A stretch of DNA of 64,000 nucleotides from Brevibacterium yomogidense (GCF_900163715.1 NZ_FWFF01000017.1:434001-498000); one strand, 5' to 3'; counted from the first letter of the stretch, positions 1-8,855 are shown. Notes: generated by a model not told the origin, from the sequence alone. Made by a program: numbers and translations.

Positions 1-1645
1 CGGACCCGTCCACCACCAGGTCGACCGGAGTGTCCTCCGCCGTCGACAGCTCGATCGTGCGCTGGAGGCTCGCCGCGCCCACGAGCACGGCGGACACGAG
101 GGTGACACCGATGAGCAGCGCCGCAGTCGTCGACGAGGTGCGCCCGGGCGCGGAGCTCGCGGACCGGCCCGCCAGCAGGATGGACGGCGACCGACCGGTG
201 AGAGCGGACAGCGCGCGGCCCATGACGCCGATGAGCGGCGGCACGAAGACGCGCGCCGCGACGAGCACAGCGATGAAGAGCGTGAAGCAACCCACGATGC
301 CGATCAGTACGGACTGGGTGGATACCGCGAGGAGGCAGAGCGCGAGCCCGCCCGCCCCCAGCAGTCCGCCGATGATCATGCGGACCCAGGGGAAACGTGC
401 CTGAGCAGGGCGGACATCGGCGGGACGCAGCGCTTCGATGGGGGAGACGCTTCCCGCCCGGAACGCCGGGACCATCCCCGCGAGCACCGTGACGGCGATG
501 CCGACGAGCGGACCCACGAGCAGTGCCGCCGGGGTGGGGGAGATCTGCGCGAAGTCGGGCATCCACAGTGCGCGGACCAGCCCTGACAGTCCCCAGCCGA
601 TCAGCAGTCCCAGCACCACGCCCGCCGCCGCGCCGACGACTCCCAGGACGAGCCCCTCGAGCAGGGTCGCGCCGCGCAGCTGTCGCGCCGTGGCTCCCAC
701 CGCTCGGTAGAGGGCGAGCACGCGGGCACGGGAGGCGACGAGCACCTGGAACGTGTTCGAGATGACGAGGGACGCAACGCCGACGGACAGCAGCCCGAAC
801 GCGATCCCCACGGTCGCGAGCATGTTCGTCGATCCGGACAGGTCCTGGATCTGCTGCTCGACGACCTCCTCGACGGTGGACACGTCGACAGGTGCCTCGC
901 CAGCCGACTCTGCCTCGCCGGCCGACTCTGCCTCGCCGGCCGACCCTGCCCCGCTGCCTGACTCTCTCTCACCGATCGCCTCGTCGATCGCCGTCGACAG
1001 CGTCGCCGGGTCCGTGCCGTCCGCGGCGCTCACACGGATCGCGGCGGGAATGATCTCTGCCGGAGCGCCCTCGAGGCCGTCATCGGTGAGGTGGAGGGTC
1101 AGCTGGAGGGATGAGGAATCCGGCAGCAGGCCGGAGACCGTGTAGTCGGTCTCCTCCGTCCCCGGGGTGGCCGCGTACGCCTCGAGCGTCACGGTATCGC
1201 CGACTGTGACCCCGAGCGCCTCTGCGTCCGTCTCGTTGAGGGCGAGCTCGTCGGCGGCTGCCGGCAGCGTCCCGTCAACGGGATCCTGGCCGTTCGTCGG
1301 CAGTCCCGTGACAGCCGCGGAGACGCTCGAGGTGCCCGCGCTCGCCATGAGGTAGCCGGTCTCCTCGATGTGAGCGGCTTCGACGCCGTCGACCGCTGCG
1401 ACCTCGTCGAGGAGGTCGTCGGTGAGGACCTCGGCCGCATCCGCCGGATCCTCACGCTCGTCGGCGAGGATTGCGACATCCGCCCCGGCCCAGGACGATC
1501 TGACCTGGTTCGCGAGCGTATCGCCGAAGCCCTGTGCGAAGAGCAGCGCGGCGACCATGAACGCGACGGACACCGCGACCGCGATGCCGGCCGCGACGAG
1601 CCTGCCCGACGCGCTGCGGAGGTTCGACAATGCGATGCGGATCAT
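1..1645 (-). CDS. FtsX/MacB-type ABC transporter permease (partial, C-terminus outside window)
   Basis: This is the membrane subunit of an ABC exporter of the FtsX/LolC/MacB class. Translation from 1645 begins MIRIALSNLRSASGRL, followed by a first membrane segment near residues 14-34, a long extracytoplasmic domain to about residue 270, then membrane segments near 275-297, 330-350, 370-390 and two in 422-463. At about residue 480 a second N-terminal-like unit begins (LLAGRSASSAPGRTSS), so this is the long two-repeat form. The reading frame is open to base 1, so the end is missing. Its ATG overlaps the stop of the upstream ATPase gene as ATGA, indicating translational coupling. The extracytoplasmic loop holds a Gly-Glu-Ala/Ser-Ala repeat (around 890-950). 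The transported substrate is unknown; a lipid, peptide or antibiotic is inferred from family membership and the adjacent two-component system. Confidence 0.88.
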   Translation of the reverse strand, partial: MIRIALSNLRSASGRLVAAGIAVAVSVAFMVAALLFAQGFGDTLANQVRSSWAGADVAILADEREDPADAAEVLTDDLLDEVAAVDGVEAAHIEETGYLMASAGTSSVSAAVTGLPTNGQDPVDGTLPAAADELALNETDAEALGVTVGDTVTLEAYAATPGTEETDYTVSGLLPDSSSLQLTLHLTDDGLEGAPAEIIPAAIRVSAADGTDPATLSTAIDEAIGERESGSGAGSAGEAESAGEAESAGEAPVDVSTVEEVVEQQIQDLSGSTNMLATVGIAFGLLSVGVASLVISNTFQVLVASRARVLALYRAVGATARQLRGATLLEGLVLGVVGAAAGVVLGLLIGWGLSGLVRALWMPDFAQISPTPAALLVGPLVGIAVTVLAGMVPAFRAGSVSPIEALRPADVRPAQARFPWVRMIIGGLLGAGGLALCLLAVSTQSVLIGIVGCFTLFIAVLVAARVFVPPLIGVMGRALSALTGRSPSILLAGRSASSAPGRTSSTTAALLIGVTLVSAVLVGAASLQRTIELSTAEDTPVDLVVDGS

Positions 1646-2658
1646 CGTGCACCACCGGCCTGAGTGGGGCTGGGCTGGGTAGGGCTGGGCTGGGTGGCGC
1701 TGGGCTGAGTAGGGCTGACCTGGGTGGCGCTGGGCTGAGTAGAGCTTGTCTGGGTGGTGCTTGCCTTGGTGGTGCCGGGCTGGGTGGTGATGTGGGCGAG
1801 TGCGGTGGCGACGGCCTCGGCGGTGGGGGACCGGAGCTCGCCGGCCAGCCGACCGTCGGCCAGCATGACGACGCGATCCGCCCGCGCGGCGGCCTGCGGG
1901 TCATGGGTCACCATGACGACGGTCTGGCCGAACTCGTCGACTGAGGCCCGGAGCAGCCCCAGCACCTCCGCACCGCTCGCGGAGTCGAGGTTGCCGGTGG
2001 GCTCGTCGGCGACGATGACCTCGGGGCTCGTGACGAGCGCACGAGCGACGGCCACGCGCTGCTGCTGGCCGCCGGACAGCTCGTGCGGACGATGCCGCAG
2101 GCGGTCCGTGAGCCCCAGGAGGTCGACGATCCGGTGGAAGAACCGACGGTCAACCTTCCGCCCGGCCAGCTGGGAGGGCAGGAGGATGTTCTCCTCCGCC
2201 GTCATCGCGGGCACGAGGTTGAATGCCTGGAAGACGAACCCGATCCGGTCGCGTCGCAGGGCCGTGAGCTGGGAGTCCTTCAGGCCGGTGATCGGCGTGC
2301 CGGCCAGGATGACATCACCCGCATCGGGGACGTCGAGGCCGGCGAGCATGTTCAGCAGGGTGGACTTGCCGGAGCCGGAGGGCCCCATGATCGCGGTGAA
2401 GCTCCCCGCAGCGATGTCGAGCGTGAGCCCGTCCAGCGGCCGGACGCGCGCGTCACCTTCGCCGTACGTCTTCACGAGGCCGATCGCACGGATGGCAGGT
2501 GCGGCGGTGGGCGCGGAGGAAGGGGCGACTTCTGGGGCGGTGGTTGTGGTCGGTGTGTGGGTCGGTGCCTGGGACGTTGGGAAGGCCGACGCGGTGGCCG
2601 GAGCGGCGGATGCTGCGTGAGTGGATGTTCGTGCAGGTGGCTGCTGTGGTGTGTGCAT
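1642..2658 (-). CDS. MacB/LolD-type ABC transporter ATP-binding protein
   Basis: This is the ATPase partner of the following FtsX-type permease. With the start at 2658 it has 338 residues. Walker A GPSGSGKST is at 92-100, the Q-loop near 144, signature LSGGQQQR near 194-201, Walker B VIVADEPT near 214-221, and the H-loop His near 252. An Ala/Thr/Pro-rich N-terminal extension of about 55 residues and a C-terminal tail of (S/P)xTQP repeats (residues 298-333) flank the catalytic domain. I chose the ATG at 2658 because GGAG lies directly upstream; an in-frame ATG at 2730 would add 24 residues. The gene follows the response regulator on the same strand after 163 bases and overlaps the permease start by four bases. 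Such pairs next to a LuxR-type two-component system commonly export envelope stressors; that role is inferred. Confidence 0.9.
   Translation of the reverse strand: MHTPQQPPARTSTHAASAAPATASAFPTSQAPTHTPTTTTAPEVAPSSAPTAAPAIRAIGLVKTYGEGDARVRPLDGLTLDIAAGSFTAIMGPSGSGKSTLLNMLAGLDVPDAGDVILAGTPITGLKDSQLTALRRDRIGFVFQAFNLVPAMTAEENILLPSQLAGRKVDRRFFHRIVDLLGLTDRLRHRPHELSGGQQQRVAVARALVTSPEVIVADEPTGNLDSASGAEVLGLLRASVDEFGQTVVMVTHDPQAAARADRVVMLADGRLAGELRSPTAEAVATALAHITTQPGTTKASTTQTSSTQPSATQVSPTQPSATQPSPTQPSPTQAGGAR
1661..1775 (-). repeat. In-frame 15-bp repeats encoding the Thr-Gln-rich tail of the ABC ATPase
   Basis: Imperfect 15-base units of the type GGGCTGAGTAGGGCT on the plus strand encode consecutive (P/T/V)(S)(S/A/P)TQ pentapeptides at the C-terminus of the ATPase. 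Because the unit is a multiple of three, gain or loss changes tail length without a frameshift. The boundaries are approximate. Confidence 0.7.
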
Positions 2659-2821
2659 GACTCCAGCCTCGTCGCCGACGGCCGTGCGCACATCGGACTG
2701 GAGGATGGTCCTGGATGTGGCGCGGAGCACGGTGCGGTGCGACGATGCACGATCCGCGTCATACCGGAGTACTACTCGGCGGGCGACGTGCTGCTAGCAC
2801 GACCTGCTGCAGGGGAGTGGG

Positions 2822-3772
2822 TTAGTGCCCGGGCGTGACGATCCCGGCGTCGTAGGCGAAGACGACGGCCTGGACGCGGTCCCTCGCCTCCAGCTTCATG
2901 AGGATGCGCCCCACGTGGGTCTTCACGGTGGGTTCGGCGAGGACCAGGGAGTCGACGATCTCAGCGTTGCTCATGCCCTGCCCCACGAGTGCGAGCACCT
3001 CTCGCTCGCGCGGCGTGAGCGAGGCGAGCATCCGGGCCCGTTCAGGGTCGAGTGCGGGTGGGGCCGGCGGGGCGCTGGGTGGGGTGGACGTGGGTGCCGC
3101 GGGTGAGGATGAAGCCGCCGAGGTCGCAGCAGCTGCGGGCGCACCGGCTGCGGTCGCAGCGTCTGAGGGCACAGCCGCCGAGGTCGCCGCGTGTGCGTCG
3201 TCAGCGCCGACTCCCTGAGTGGCCTGGAACAGCTGCGTGTCGAGCAGCCGGCGGGTCGTCGTCGGCGCGATCACAGCACCTCCCCTGACGACCGTGCGGA
3301 TCGAGTCCAGCAGGATCTCCGGCAGGACGTCCTTGAGCAGGAACCCGGATGCCCCGCCGCGCAGCGCCGCGAGTGCGTACTCGTCCTCGTCGAACGTGGT
3401 GAGGACGATGATCCGCGGTGCGCGGATCGCTCCCTCATCGGCGAGGGCGAGGACCCGACCCGTCGCCTGGATCCCGTTCAGCCGCGGCATGCGCACGTCC
3501 ATGAGCACGACGTCCGGCTGGACGCGGGCGATGATCGCGACCGCCTCCTCGCCGTCGCCGGCCTGCCCCACGACCTCCAGGTCGTCCTGCGAGTCGATGA
3601 CCATCGAGAACCCCGCGCGCACGAGCGCCTGATCGTCGACCAGCACCACACGGATGGGTGCGGAGGAGTCGCTGGGAGTGGTTTCGGGAGCGGCGTCGGG
3701 GGACTCTCCATGGATAGGCACGTCGCGTGGAGCCTTTGTCCCATCTGCTGAGGAGGCCATCGGGTCAGTCAT
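2822..3772 (-). CDS. NarL/FixJ-family response regulator (LuxR HTH output)
   Basis: This is the response regulator of a two-component system. The receiver domain spans about residues 40-160: acidic pocket D46/D47, phospho-acceptor D92 in VVLMDVRMP, Thr125/126 and Lys147 in GFLLKD. A LuxR-type helix-turn-helix follows at about 250-312 (LTPREREVLALVGQGMSN, then EPTVKTHVGRI). Between them is an unusually long Ala/Ser/Pro linker (about 185-240), partly repetitive. The start at 3772 is used because AGGAG lies nine bases upstream and the ATG overlaps the end of the kinase gene; an upstream in-frame ATG at 3820 lies inside the kinase gene. It is probably cotranscribed with the kinase and activates the ABC exporter genes downstream; that target is inferred from position. 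Confidence 0.92.
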   Translation of the reverse strand: MTDPMASSADGTKAPRDVPIHGESPDAAPETTPSDSSAPIRVVLVDDQALVRAGFSMVIDSQDDLEVVGQAGDGEEAVAIIARVQPDVVLMDVRMPRLNGIQATGRVLALADEGAIRAPRIIVLTTFDEDEYALAALRGGASGFLLKDVLPEILLDSIRTVVRGGAVIAPTTTRRLLDTQLFQATQGVGADDAHAATSAAVPSDAATAAGAPAAAATSAASSSPAAPTSTPPSAPPAPPALDPERARMLASLTPREREVLALVGQGMSNAEIVDSLVLAEPTVKTHVGRILMKLEARDRVQAVVFAYDAGIVTPGH

Positions 3773-5591
3773 GGTGTGCGCTCCTCTGCTGGTATTCCTC
3801 AGCATGCGGTTTGTCTGCACGAGGGTCCTCGGCAGTCATCCCCGCGCTCGCCTGTTCAGCGCTCGGCACCCCAGCGCTCGGCACCCCAGCGCTCGCCAGT
3901 TCAGCGCTCGCCCCTCCGTTGTTCGTCGCTCCAGCAGGAGCCGGGTCCGCGCTCGCCTCCGGCGCCTCGGTCGCGGAGGGTGCGAGAGCAGTCTGTGCTG
4001 GGGGCGTGGCTTCTGGAGGCCTGGCTTCTGGCGGATCGGATGCTGGAGGACCGGCTGCTGGGGAACTGCCTGCAGGACGACCGCCTGCTGTGGGCTCCGA
4101 CGCCGGGCGGCCCGCGGACGGGAACCGGGCTGTCACCGTGAACCCGCGTTCGCCTCCGCGACGGGGTCCCGCTTCGAGTGACCCGCCGTACAGCGTGGCG
4201 CGCTCGCGCATTCCGATGATCCCGCTGCCGGCTCCCCCCAGCACGGAGGTGTCCTTCCCGGACGCTCCAGCTGCAGATATTCCAGCCCCAGCAGCACCCG
4301 CCTCAGAAACGCCCGCCCCAGACACTCCTGCCCCAGACACTCCTGCCCCAGACACTCCTGCCCCAGAAACTCCTGCCCCAGAAACTCCTGCCTCAGAAAC
4401 TCCTGCCTCAGCAGCACCCGCGCGGCCAGCGTGCGAGCGCACCGGGCCGCCGTCGTCGCTGACGCGGACGATGAGTCCCTGGTCCGTCGTCGAGAGCGCC
4501 ACCTGCGCCCGAGCCCCCGACCCCGCGTGCTTGAGGACATTCGTGAGCGCCTCCTGCACGATCCGATAGACCGCGAGTCCCGCGCCCTCCGACAGGTGCC
4601 CCACCTTCTCTGGAGCGTCGAAGCCGTCGATGCTCACAGCGAGTCCGGTGGCCCGCAGGTCGTCGACAAGGGAGGGGACGGCCGCCAGCCCCGGCATCGG
4701 CGAGGTCGCCGCATCCGTGAGCGAATCGGTCCGGAGGACGCCCAGCAGATTCCGCGTCTGCGCGAGGGCGTCGCGTCCGGTCGCCGCGATGGTCGTGAGC
4801 GCGTCCTCGGCGGCGGCCGGATTGCTCTTCGCCGCATAGCGGCCCCCGTCCGCCTGCGCGATGACGACCGACAGCGAGTGGGCGATGATGTCGTGCATCT
4901 CCCGGGCGATCCGCATGCGCTCGGCGTCCGCGGCCAGTCGAGATTCCGACTCCCGCTCCTTCTCCAGGAGGCGGTTGCGCTCGCGGATGTCCTCGACGGC
5001 GGTGCGCCGGCGGTGGGCGAGTATCCCCAGGAGCCACGCGGAGAGCACGATCGCCGCGCACAGGATGATCAGCGCGCTCAGCGCGGAGTACTCACTGCCG
5101 TCGATCGGTCGGCCACCGGGTCCCATCGAACTCTGCAGAGCAGCCATATACGCCCAGAGGCCCATGGCGAGGGAACCGACCAGACCCAGCCCGAGCACGA
5201 TCCGCGAGTCCGTCCGCGACCCCCACTTGGCAGAGGAGAAGACCGTGAGGGGCACCGCGATGACCGCCATGGACGGACCGGCCCCGGTCAGCAATGAGAG
5301 CGCGCAGCCGGTCGCGATGAGGACTGAGCTCACGAGCGGAGCCCGTCGCCGCAGCGCGAGCGGCGCCGTCATGAGCAGAGCGACCGCGAAGTGCACCCAC
5401 TGCGGCGTGGTGCTCGTCGTATCGACCCACACGCGGCCCTGAACAGAGCTCACACTCAACCAGGCCACCGGCGCCGCCCACAGCAGACCGTCGGTGATCC
5501 ACGGATGAGCGCGGAGGACGGATCGGGCGCGAGAGGCGGTGGAGGAGAAGGACATGCGTGCCACGCTAGCGGTGGGGGAGCGGTCGGACAT
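3765..5591 (-). CDS. Sensor histidine kinase (HisKA_3 / HATPase, NarL-type partner)
   Basis: This is a membrane sensor kinase with 608 codons. Residues 30-195 hold about six membrane segments (no large extracytoplasmic sensor), followed by a short coiled linker. The HisKA_3 box has the phospho-acceptor H233 in REMHDIIAHS. The ATPase domain has an N-box (Asn351 in EALTNVLKHA), a G1 box (VSDDGG, near 378-382) and a G2 box (GSGIIGMRERA, near 455-465). Between G1 and G2 lie about 70 extra residues, including seven tandem AGVS(G/E) units, where homologues have roughly 10-15. After the catalytic core comes an Ala/Pro/Ser tail of about 115 residues with further repeats. The start at 5591 has GAGGA upstream. 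The stop overlaps the regulator start. The signal sensed is unknown; related systems sense envelope damage through the membrane domain. Confidence 0.92.
   Translation of the reverse strand: MSDRSPTASVARMSFSSTASRARSVLRAHPWITDGLLWAAPVAWLSVSSVQGRVWVDTTSTTPQWVHFAVALLMTAPLALRRRAPLVSSVLIATGCALSLLTGAGPSMAVIAVPLTVFSSAKWGSRTDSRIVLGLGLVGSLAMGLWAYMAALQSSMGPGGRPIDGSEYSALSALIILCAAIVLSAWLLGILAHRRRTAVEDIRERNRLLEKERESESRLAADAERMRIAREMHDIIAHSLSVVIAQADGGRYAAKSNPAAAEDALTTIAATGRDALAQTRNLLGVLRTDSLTDAATSPMPGLAAVPSLVDDLRATGLAVSIDGFDAPEKVGHLSEGAGLAVYRIVQEALTNVLKHAGSGARAQVALSTTDQGLIVRVSDDGGPVRSHAGRAGAAEAGVSEAGVSGAGVSGAGVSGAGVSGAGVSGAGVSEAGAAGAGISAAGASGKDTSVLGGAGSGIIGMRERATLYGGSLEAGPRRGGERGFTVTARFPSAGRPASEPTAGGRPAGSSPAAGPPASDPPEARPPEATPPAQTALAPSATEAPEASADPAPAGATNNGGASAELASAGVPSAGVPSAEQASAGMTAEDPRADKPHAEEYQQRSAHHD
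4306..4410 (-). repeat. Seven 15-bp tandem repeats inside the kinase ATP-lid coding region
   Basis: On the plus strand, seven consecutive 15-base units of the form GACACTCCTGCCCCA (variants GAAACTCCTGCCTCA and GAAACGCCCGCCCCA) run from 4306 to 4410. They encode the AGVSG/AGVSE repeats between the G1 and G2 boxes of the kinase. Unit length divisible by three keeps the frame. A shorter set of 15-base units (CAGCGCTCGGCACCC) lies near 3859-3918 in the tail of the same gene. Confidence 0.9.
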
Positions 5592-5708
5592 CGTCCTCAG
5601 GGATGATCCTCGGCAGGGGGTGGGCTGGGCTGGTCACAGTCCTGCTGTTCACGTTCCAGCTCATCACGTTCGGCCCGGCGCTATTCCACCCCGCAGCATT
5701 CCGCCTCG

Positions 5709-6764
5709 TCATGACCGGCCGTGCGCGGCGAGGTGGGTGCGGTAGCCGCGGACCGTGCTCACCTGGTCCCAGATCGTGATCGCCCAGATGAGGGGGATCG
5801 CCCAGAGCTCCACGGGCAGGGACGTCAGAGCCTCGATCGCGGGATGGAGCACGTCCTGCGTGAGGAGCGCGATCGTGAGGAACACCGCCATGACGAGGTC
5901 GGTGATCATGTCCAGCGCGACCAGACCCGTGCTCAGGCGCCTGCGGCGGATCCTCAGCACCGCACCGACCGCGGTGACCGCGAGCAGCACCCAGTACCCG
6001 ATGAGCCAGAAGAGACCCAGATCCGGGTTGATGAACGTCTCCCCGTCATTGAGGTGGCCGACGTAGACGGCAGTCGTGGGCACGAACGGCACGAGTGCCA
6101 GCAGCACGAGGAAGACCAGTGAGAGGATCGCGTCCGCGCGGACGGATGTGCCTCCGGGCGGGACCTCTTTGAGGCTGTCGACCGTCCACCGGGGACGACG
6201 CGCGGCGACGGGACGCAGCTTCTCACCGACCTGTTCGGCGGCATTATCCGTGCCCGCCTGCGTGCCCATGGGGGTGGCGCGTTCGATGATCGCGAAGAGG
6301 ATGGTCACCGCCGCGAAGGCTATGAAGACCGCGGGTATGGACTTGCCGATCGCAGTGCCGAGCAGTCCTCCGATGTGCGCGTCCGCAGTGCTGAGAGTGT
6401 AGGAGAGCCCGTTCGAGACCAGCGCGGCGACCAGGGCCACCGGCAGTACCCAGGTGAGCAGCCATGTGTAGACGGGGAAGTACTGCGGGCCGATGAGGTG
6501 CTGCGGCGAGTCCGAGTACTCCCGCGCCAGCACCGCCGGATCGCCCAGTTCCTCGAGCACGGCGATCTCGACGGCGGCCTCGACGTCGGCCTCAGTGGCG
6601 GCCGCGATCTCGTCGTGCCGGGCCTCGGTCATGCGAGCGTCGGCCATGCGGGCCTCGGTCATGTCCGCGATCATCGCGGTGACGTCCGCTGTGACCTCGG
6701 GCCGCATGGCATCCGGGACGCGGCGGACGACGGCGTGCACATACCTGTCGGTGAGCGTGCGCAT
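5709..6764 (-). CDS. PadR-associated membrane protein (HAAS/DUF1700-like N-terminus)
   Basis: This is a membrane protein of 351 residues. Residues 1-95 are a soluble, charged, helical region (MRTLTDRYVHAVVRRVPD, then a stretch ending VLEELGDPAVLAREYSDSP) of the kind found in HAAS-domain proteins cotranscribed with PadR repressors. About six membrane segments follow (near 99-121, 143-163 and four between 230 and 345), separated by a cytoplasmic charged loop. The ATG at 6764 starts one base after the PadR stop codon, so translation is coupled. Residues 33-55 contain a small MTEARMADAR-type duplication. By analogy with characterised PadR-HAAS pairs, it may modulate the repressor at the membrane; this is inference, and the molecular function is unknown. 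Confidence 0.82.
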   Translation of the reverse strand: MRTLTDRYVHAVVRRVPDAMRPEVTADVTAMIADMTEARMADARMTEARHDEIAAATEADVEAAVEIAVLEELGDPAVLAREYSDSPQHLIGPQYFPVYTWLLTWVLPVALVAALVSNGLSYTLSTADAHIGGLLGTAIGKSIPAVFIAFAAVTILFAIIERATPMGTQAGTDNAAEQVGEKLRPVAARRPRWTVDSLKEVPPGGTSVRADAILSLVFLVLLALVPFVPTTAVYVGHLNDGETFINPDLGLFWLIGYWVLLAVTAVGAVLRIRRRRLSTGLVALDMITDLVMAVFLTIALLTQDVLHPAIEALTSLPVELWAIPLIWAITIWDQVSTVRGYRTHLAAHGRS

Positions 6765-6765
6765 G

Positions 6766-7110
6766 TCAGATGTCCTTCCAGAGAGCTGTGAGGCTCGCGG
6801 TGAGTGCGAGCCATTCGGTGCGGAGGTCGTCGGCGATCCGGGCACCGGCGTCTGTGAGCGTGTAGTACTTCCGCGGACGCGGTTCATCGGTGTTCCATTC
6901 GGCGGTCAGCAGCCCCTGCTTGTCGAGCCTGCGCAGAAGCGGATAGAGGGTGTTGGCCTCGACCTGGACGCCCGCCTGAGCGAGCGTGTCCAGCAGCGAG
7001 TAGCCGTACTGGGGCTCCCTGCACGCGGTGAGGCATGCAAGCACCACAGTGCCGCGCCGCACCTCCTGGAGATGCAGGGCGAGGGGGTCGGGGGAGTCGG
7101 CTGGAATCAT
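6766..7110 (-). CDS. PadR-family transcriptional repressor
   Basis: This is a 114-residue winged-helix regulator. The PadR core is clear: LQEVRRGTVVLACLTACREP, QYGYSLLDTLAQAGVQVEAN, TLYPLLRRLDKQGLL and PRKYYTLTDAGARI. The ATG at 7110 is preferred because a promoter ends exactly seven bases upstream, predicting a leaderless transcript. An upstream in-frame start at 7176 would run through that promoter and operator. A perfect 10-1-10 palindrome overlaps the promoter spacer and -10 box, so the gene is very probably autorepressed together with the downstream membrane protein gene. The ligand is not predictable from sequence. Confidence 0.93.
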   Translation of the reverse strand: MIPADSPDPLALHLQEVRRGTVVLACLTACREPQYGYSLLDTLAQAGVQVEANTLYPLLRRLDKQGLLTAEWNTDEPRPRKYYTLTDAGARIADDLRTEWLALTASLTALWKDI

Positions 7111-7117
7111 GGCGTAC

Positions 7118-7146
7118 ACAATACTGTGTGGCACACAGTATGACAA
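7118..7146 (-). promoter_or_regulatory. padR promoter with overlapping PadR operator palindrome
   Basis: Reading the minus strand, TTGTCA (7146-7141) is followed by a 17-base spacer and TATTGT (7123-7118), then seven bases to the ATG at 7110. The palindrome ATACTGTGTG-G-CACACAGTAT (7121-7141) is perfect on both arms. It covers the spacer and half of the -10 box, so a bound dimer would block RNA polymerase. No ribosome-binding site exists between the -10 box and the ATG. Confidence 0.88.
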
Positions 7147-7265
7147 GAGGCGACGTATCGTGCGACGACCCGGCACTGCTCACGATGTGAACCCGGCCGC
7201 GCACATCCCCGTTGCGGTCACTACAGTGGGCACGATCCGCGAAGACGCTCCCCAGGAGGAGAACT

Positions 7266-8855
7266 GTGCCCAAGCCCGTCGTGCTGCTTGCTGAGAACCT
7301 TTCACCGGCCACCGTCGAGGCCCTCGGTCCCGACTTCGATGTCCGTCAGGCCGACGGGACCGACCGCCCGGCACTGCTGACCGCCCTGGCAGAGGCGGAC
7401 GCCGTGCTCGTCCGCTCCGCCACCCACATGGACGCCGAGGCCATCGCCGCCGCGCCGCGCCTCAAGGTGATCGCCCGCGCCGGGGTGGGACTCGACAACG
7501 TCGATGTGCCCGCTGCGACGACTGCGGGCGTCATGGTCGTGAACGCACCGACCTCGAACATCATCTCCGCCGCAGAGCTCACGATGACGCACCTGCTGGC
7601 CTCGGCCCGCTTCTTCGGCGCCGGCCACGCCTCCCTCAAGGAGGGCCGCTGGGAGCGCAAGCGCCTCACGGGCGTGGAGCTCTACGACAAGACGCTCGGG
7701 ATCATCGGCCTGGGCCGGATCGGCGGGCTCGTCGCAGAGCGCGCCAAGTCGTTCGGCATGAACCTCATCGGGTACGACCCCTACATCTCCGCATCGCGCG
7801 CAGCGCAGATGGGTGTGAAGGTCATGGAACTCGACGAGCTCGTCGAGCAGGCGGACTTCCTCACCGTCCACATGCCGAAGACTCCGGAGACGGTCGGCAT
7901 GATCGGCCGTGAGCAGCTCGCGAAGGCGAAGCAGGGCGTGCGCATCGTGAACGTGGCCCGCGGCGGGATCGTCGATGAAGAGGCACTCGCCGAGGCCGTG
8001 GCCTCCGGTCGCGTGGGCGGCGCCGGCATCGACGTGTGGTCCCAGGAGCCGCCTGAGCACTCGGAGCTCATGGAGCTCGACGCGGTGAACGTCACTCCGC
8101 ACCTCGGCGCATCGACCGACGAGGCGCAGGAGAAGGCCGGAGTCGCCGTCGCGAAGTCCGTGCGCCTCGCGCTCGCCGGAGAGCTCGTCCCGGACGCCGT
8201 GAACGTGGCCGGCGGCAAGATCGACGAGGACGTCCGCCCCGGCATCCCGCTCACGGAGCGACTGGGCCGGATCATCGCAGCACTCACGGACACCGTCACC
8301 CACTTCAAGCTCGAGGTGAAGGGCGAGATCGCATCGAAGGACGTGGGCGCACTCAAGCTCGCGGCTCTCAAGGGGCTCTTCAAGGACCGGGTCGACGTGC
8401 CCGTCTCCTACGTGAACGCCCCCGTGCTCGCGGACGAGCGGGGCGTGGACGTCGCGGTCGAGACCAGCGACGTCGCAGACGGATTCCGCAACGTCATCAC
8501 CCTGGTGGCGACGACCTCGGCAGGGGCACAGGTGTCCGTGTCCGGCACGCTCACCGGACCCAAGCAGGTGCAGAAGCTGGTCGAGGTGAACGGCTTCGAG
8601 TTGGAGATCTCGCTGACCGACCACCTGCTGATCTTCGAGTACGTGGACCGTCCAGGCGTCATCGGCGTCTTCGGCCAGGCTCTGGGCCGCAACAACGTGA
8701 ACATCGCCGGCATGCAGGTGTCGCGTGCGGGGGAGGGCGGCCGCGCGCTGTCCGTGCTCGCCGTCGACACCGCGGTCACGACGGAGATCGTGCAGACCGT
8801 CGCGGCGGCGGCCGATGCGGAGCACGCCGCAGCGGTCAACCTCACGGAGGACTGA
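7266..8855 (+). CDS. serA: D-3-phosphoglycerate dehydrogenase
   Basis: This enzyme catalyses the first step of serine synthesis, NAD-dependent oxidation of 3-phosphoglycerate. It has 529 residues, the usual length of the long actinobacterial type. The catalytic/NAD domain shows GLGRIGGLV near 147, the substrate/catalytic Arg in NVARGGIVDEEAL near 231, and the catalytic His in VTPHLGASTDEAQEKA near 278. An intervening allosteric domain is followed by a C-terminal ACT domain (LLIFEYVDRPGVIGVFGQAL) that binds serine for feedback control. The GTG start at 7266 has AGGAGG six bases upstream; an in-frame ATG at 7212 lacks such a site. A TACAGT box at 7222-7227 is a likely -10. The gene is divergent from padR and ends before a strong hairpin. 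Confidence 0.97.
   Translation: MPKPVVLLAENLSPATVEALGPDFDVRQADGTDRPALLTALAEADAVLVRSATHMDAEAIAAAPRLKVIARAGVGLDNVDVPAATTAGVMVVNAPTSNIISAAELTMTHLLASARFFGAGHASLKEGRWERKRLTGVELYDKTLGIIGLGRIGGLVAERAKSFGMNLIGYDPYISASRAAQMGVKVMELDELVEQADFLTVHMPKTPETVGMIGREQLAKAKQGVRIVNVARGGIVDEEALAEAVASGRVGGAGIDVWSQEPPEHSELMELDAVNVTPHLGASTDEAQEKAGVAVAKSVRLALAGELVPDAVNVAGGKIDEDVRPGIPLTERLGRIIAALTDTVTHFKLEVKGEIASKDVGALKLAALKGLFKDRVDVPVSYVNAPVLADERGVDVAVETSDVADGFRNVITLVATTSAGAQVSVSGTLTGPKQVQKLVEVNGFELEISLTDHLLIFEYVDRPGVIGVFGQALGRNNVNIAGMQVSRAGEGGRALSVLAVDTAVTTEIVQTVAAAADAEHAAAVNLTED

Noticed and set aside
7302..8825. Long antisense reading frame of about 500 codons opposite serA
   Set aside because: It mirrors the codon-position GC bias of serA, has no family motifs and a His/Arg-rich composition typical of antisense frames in high-GC DNA.
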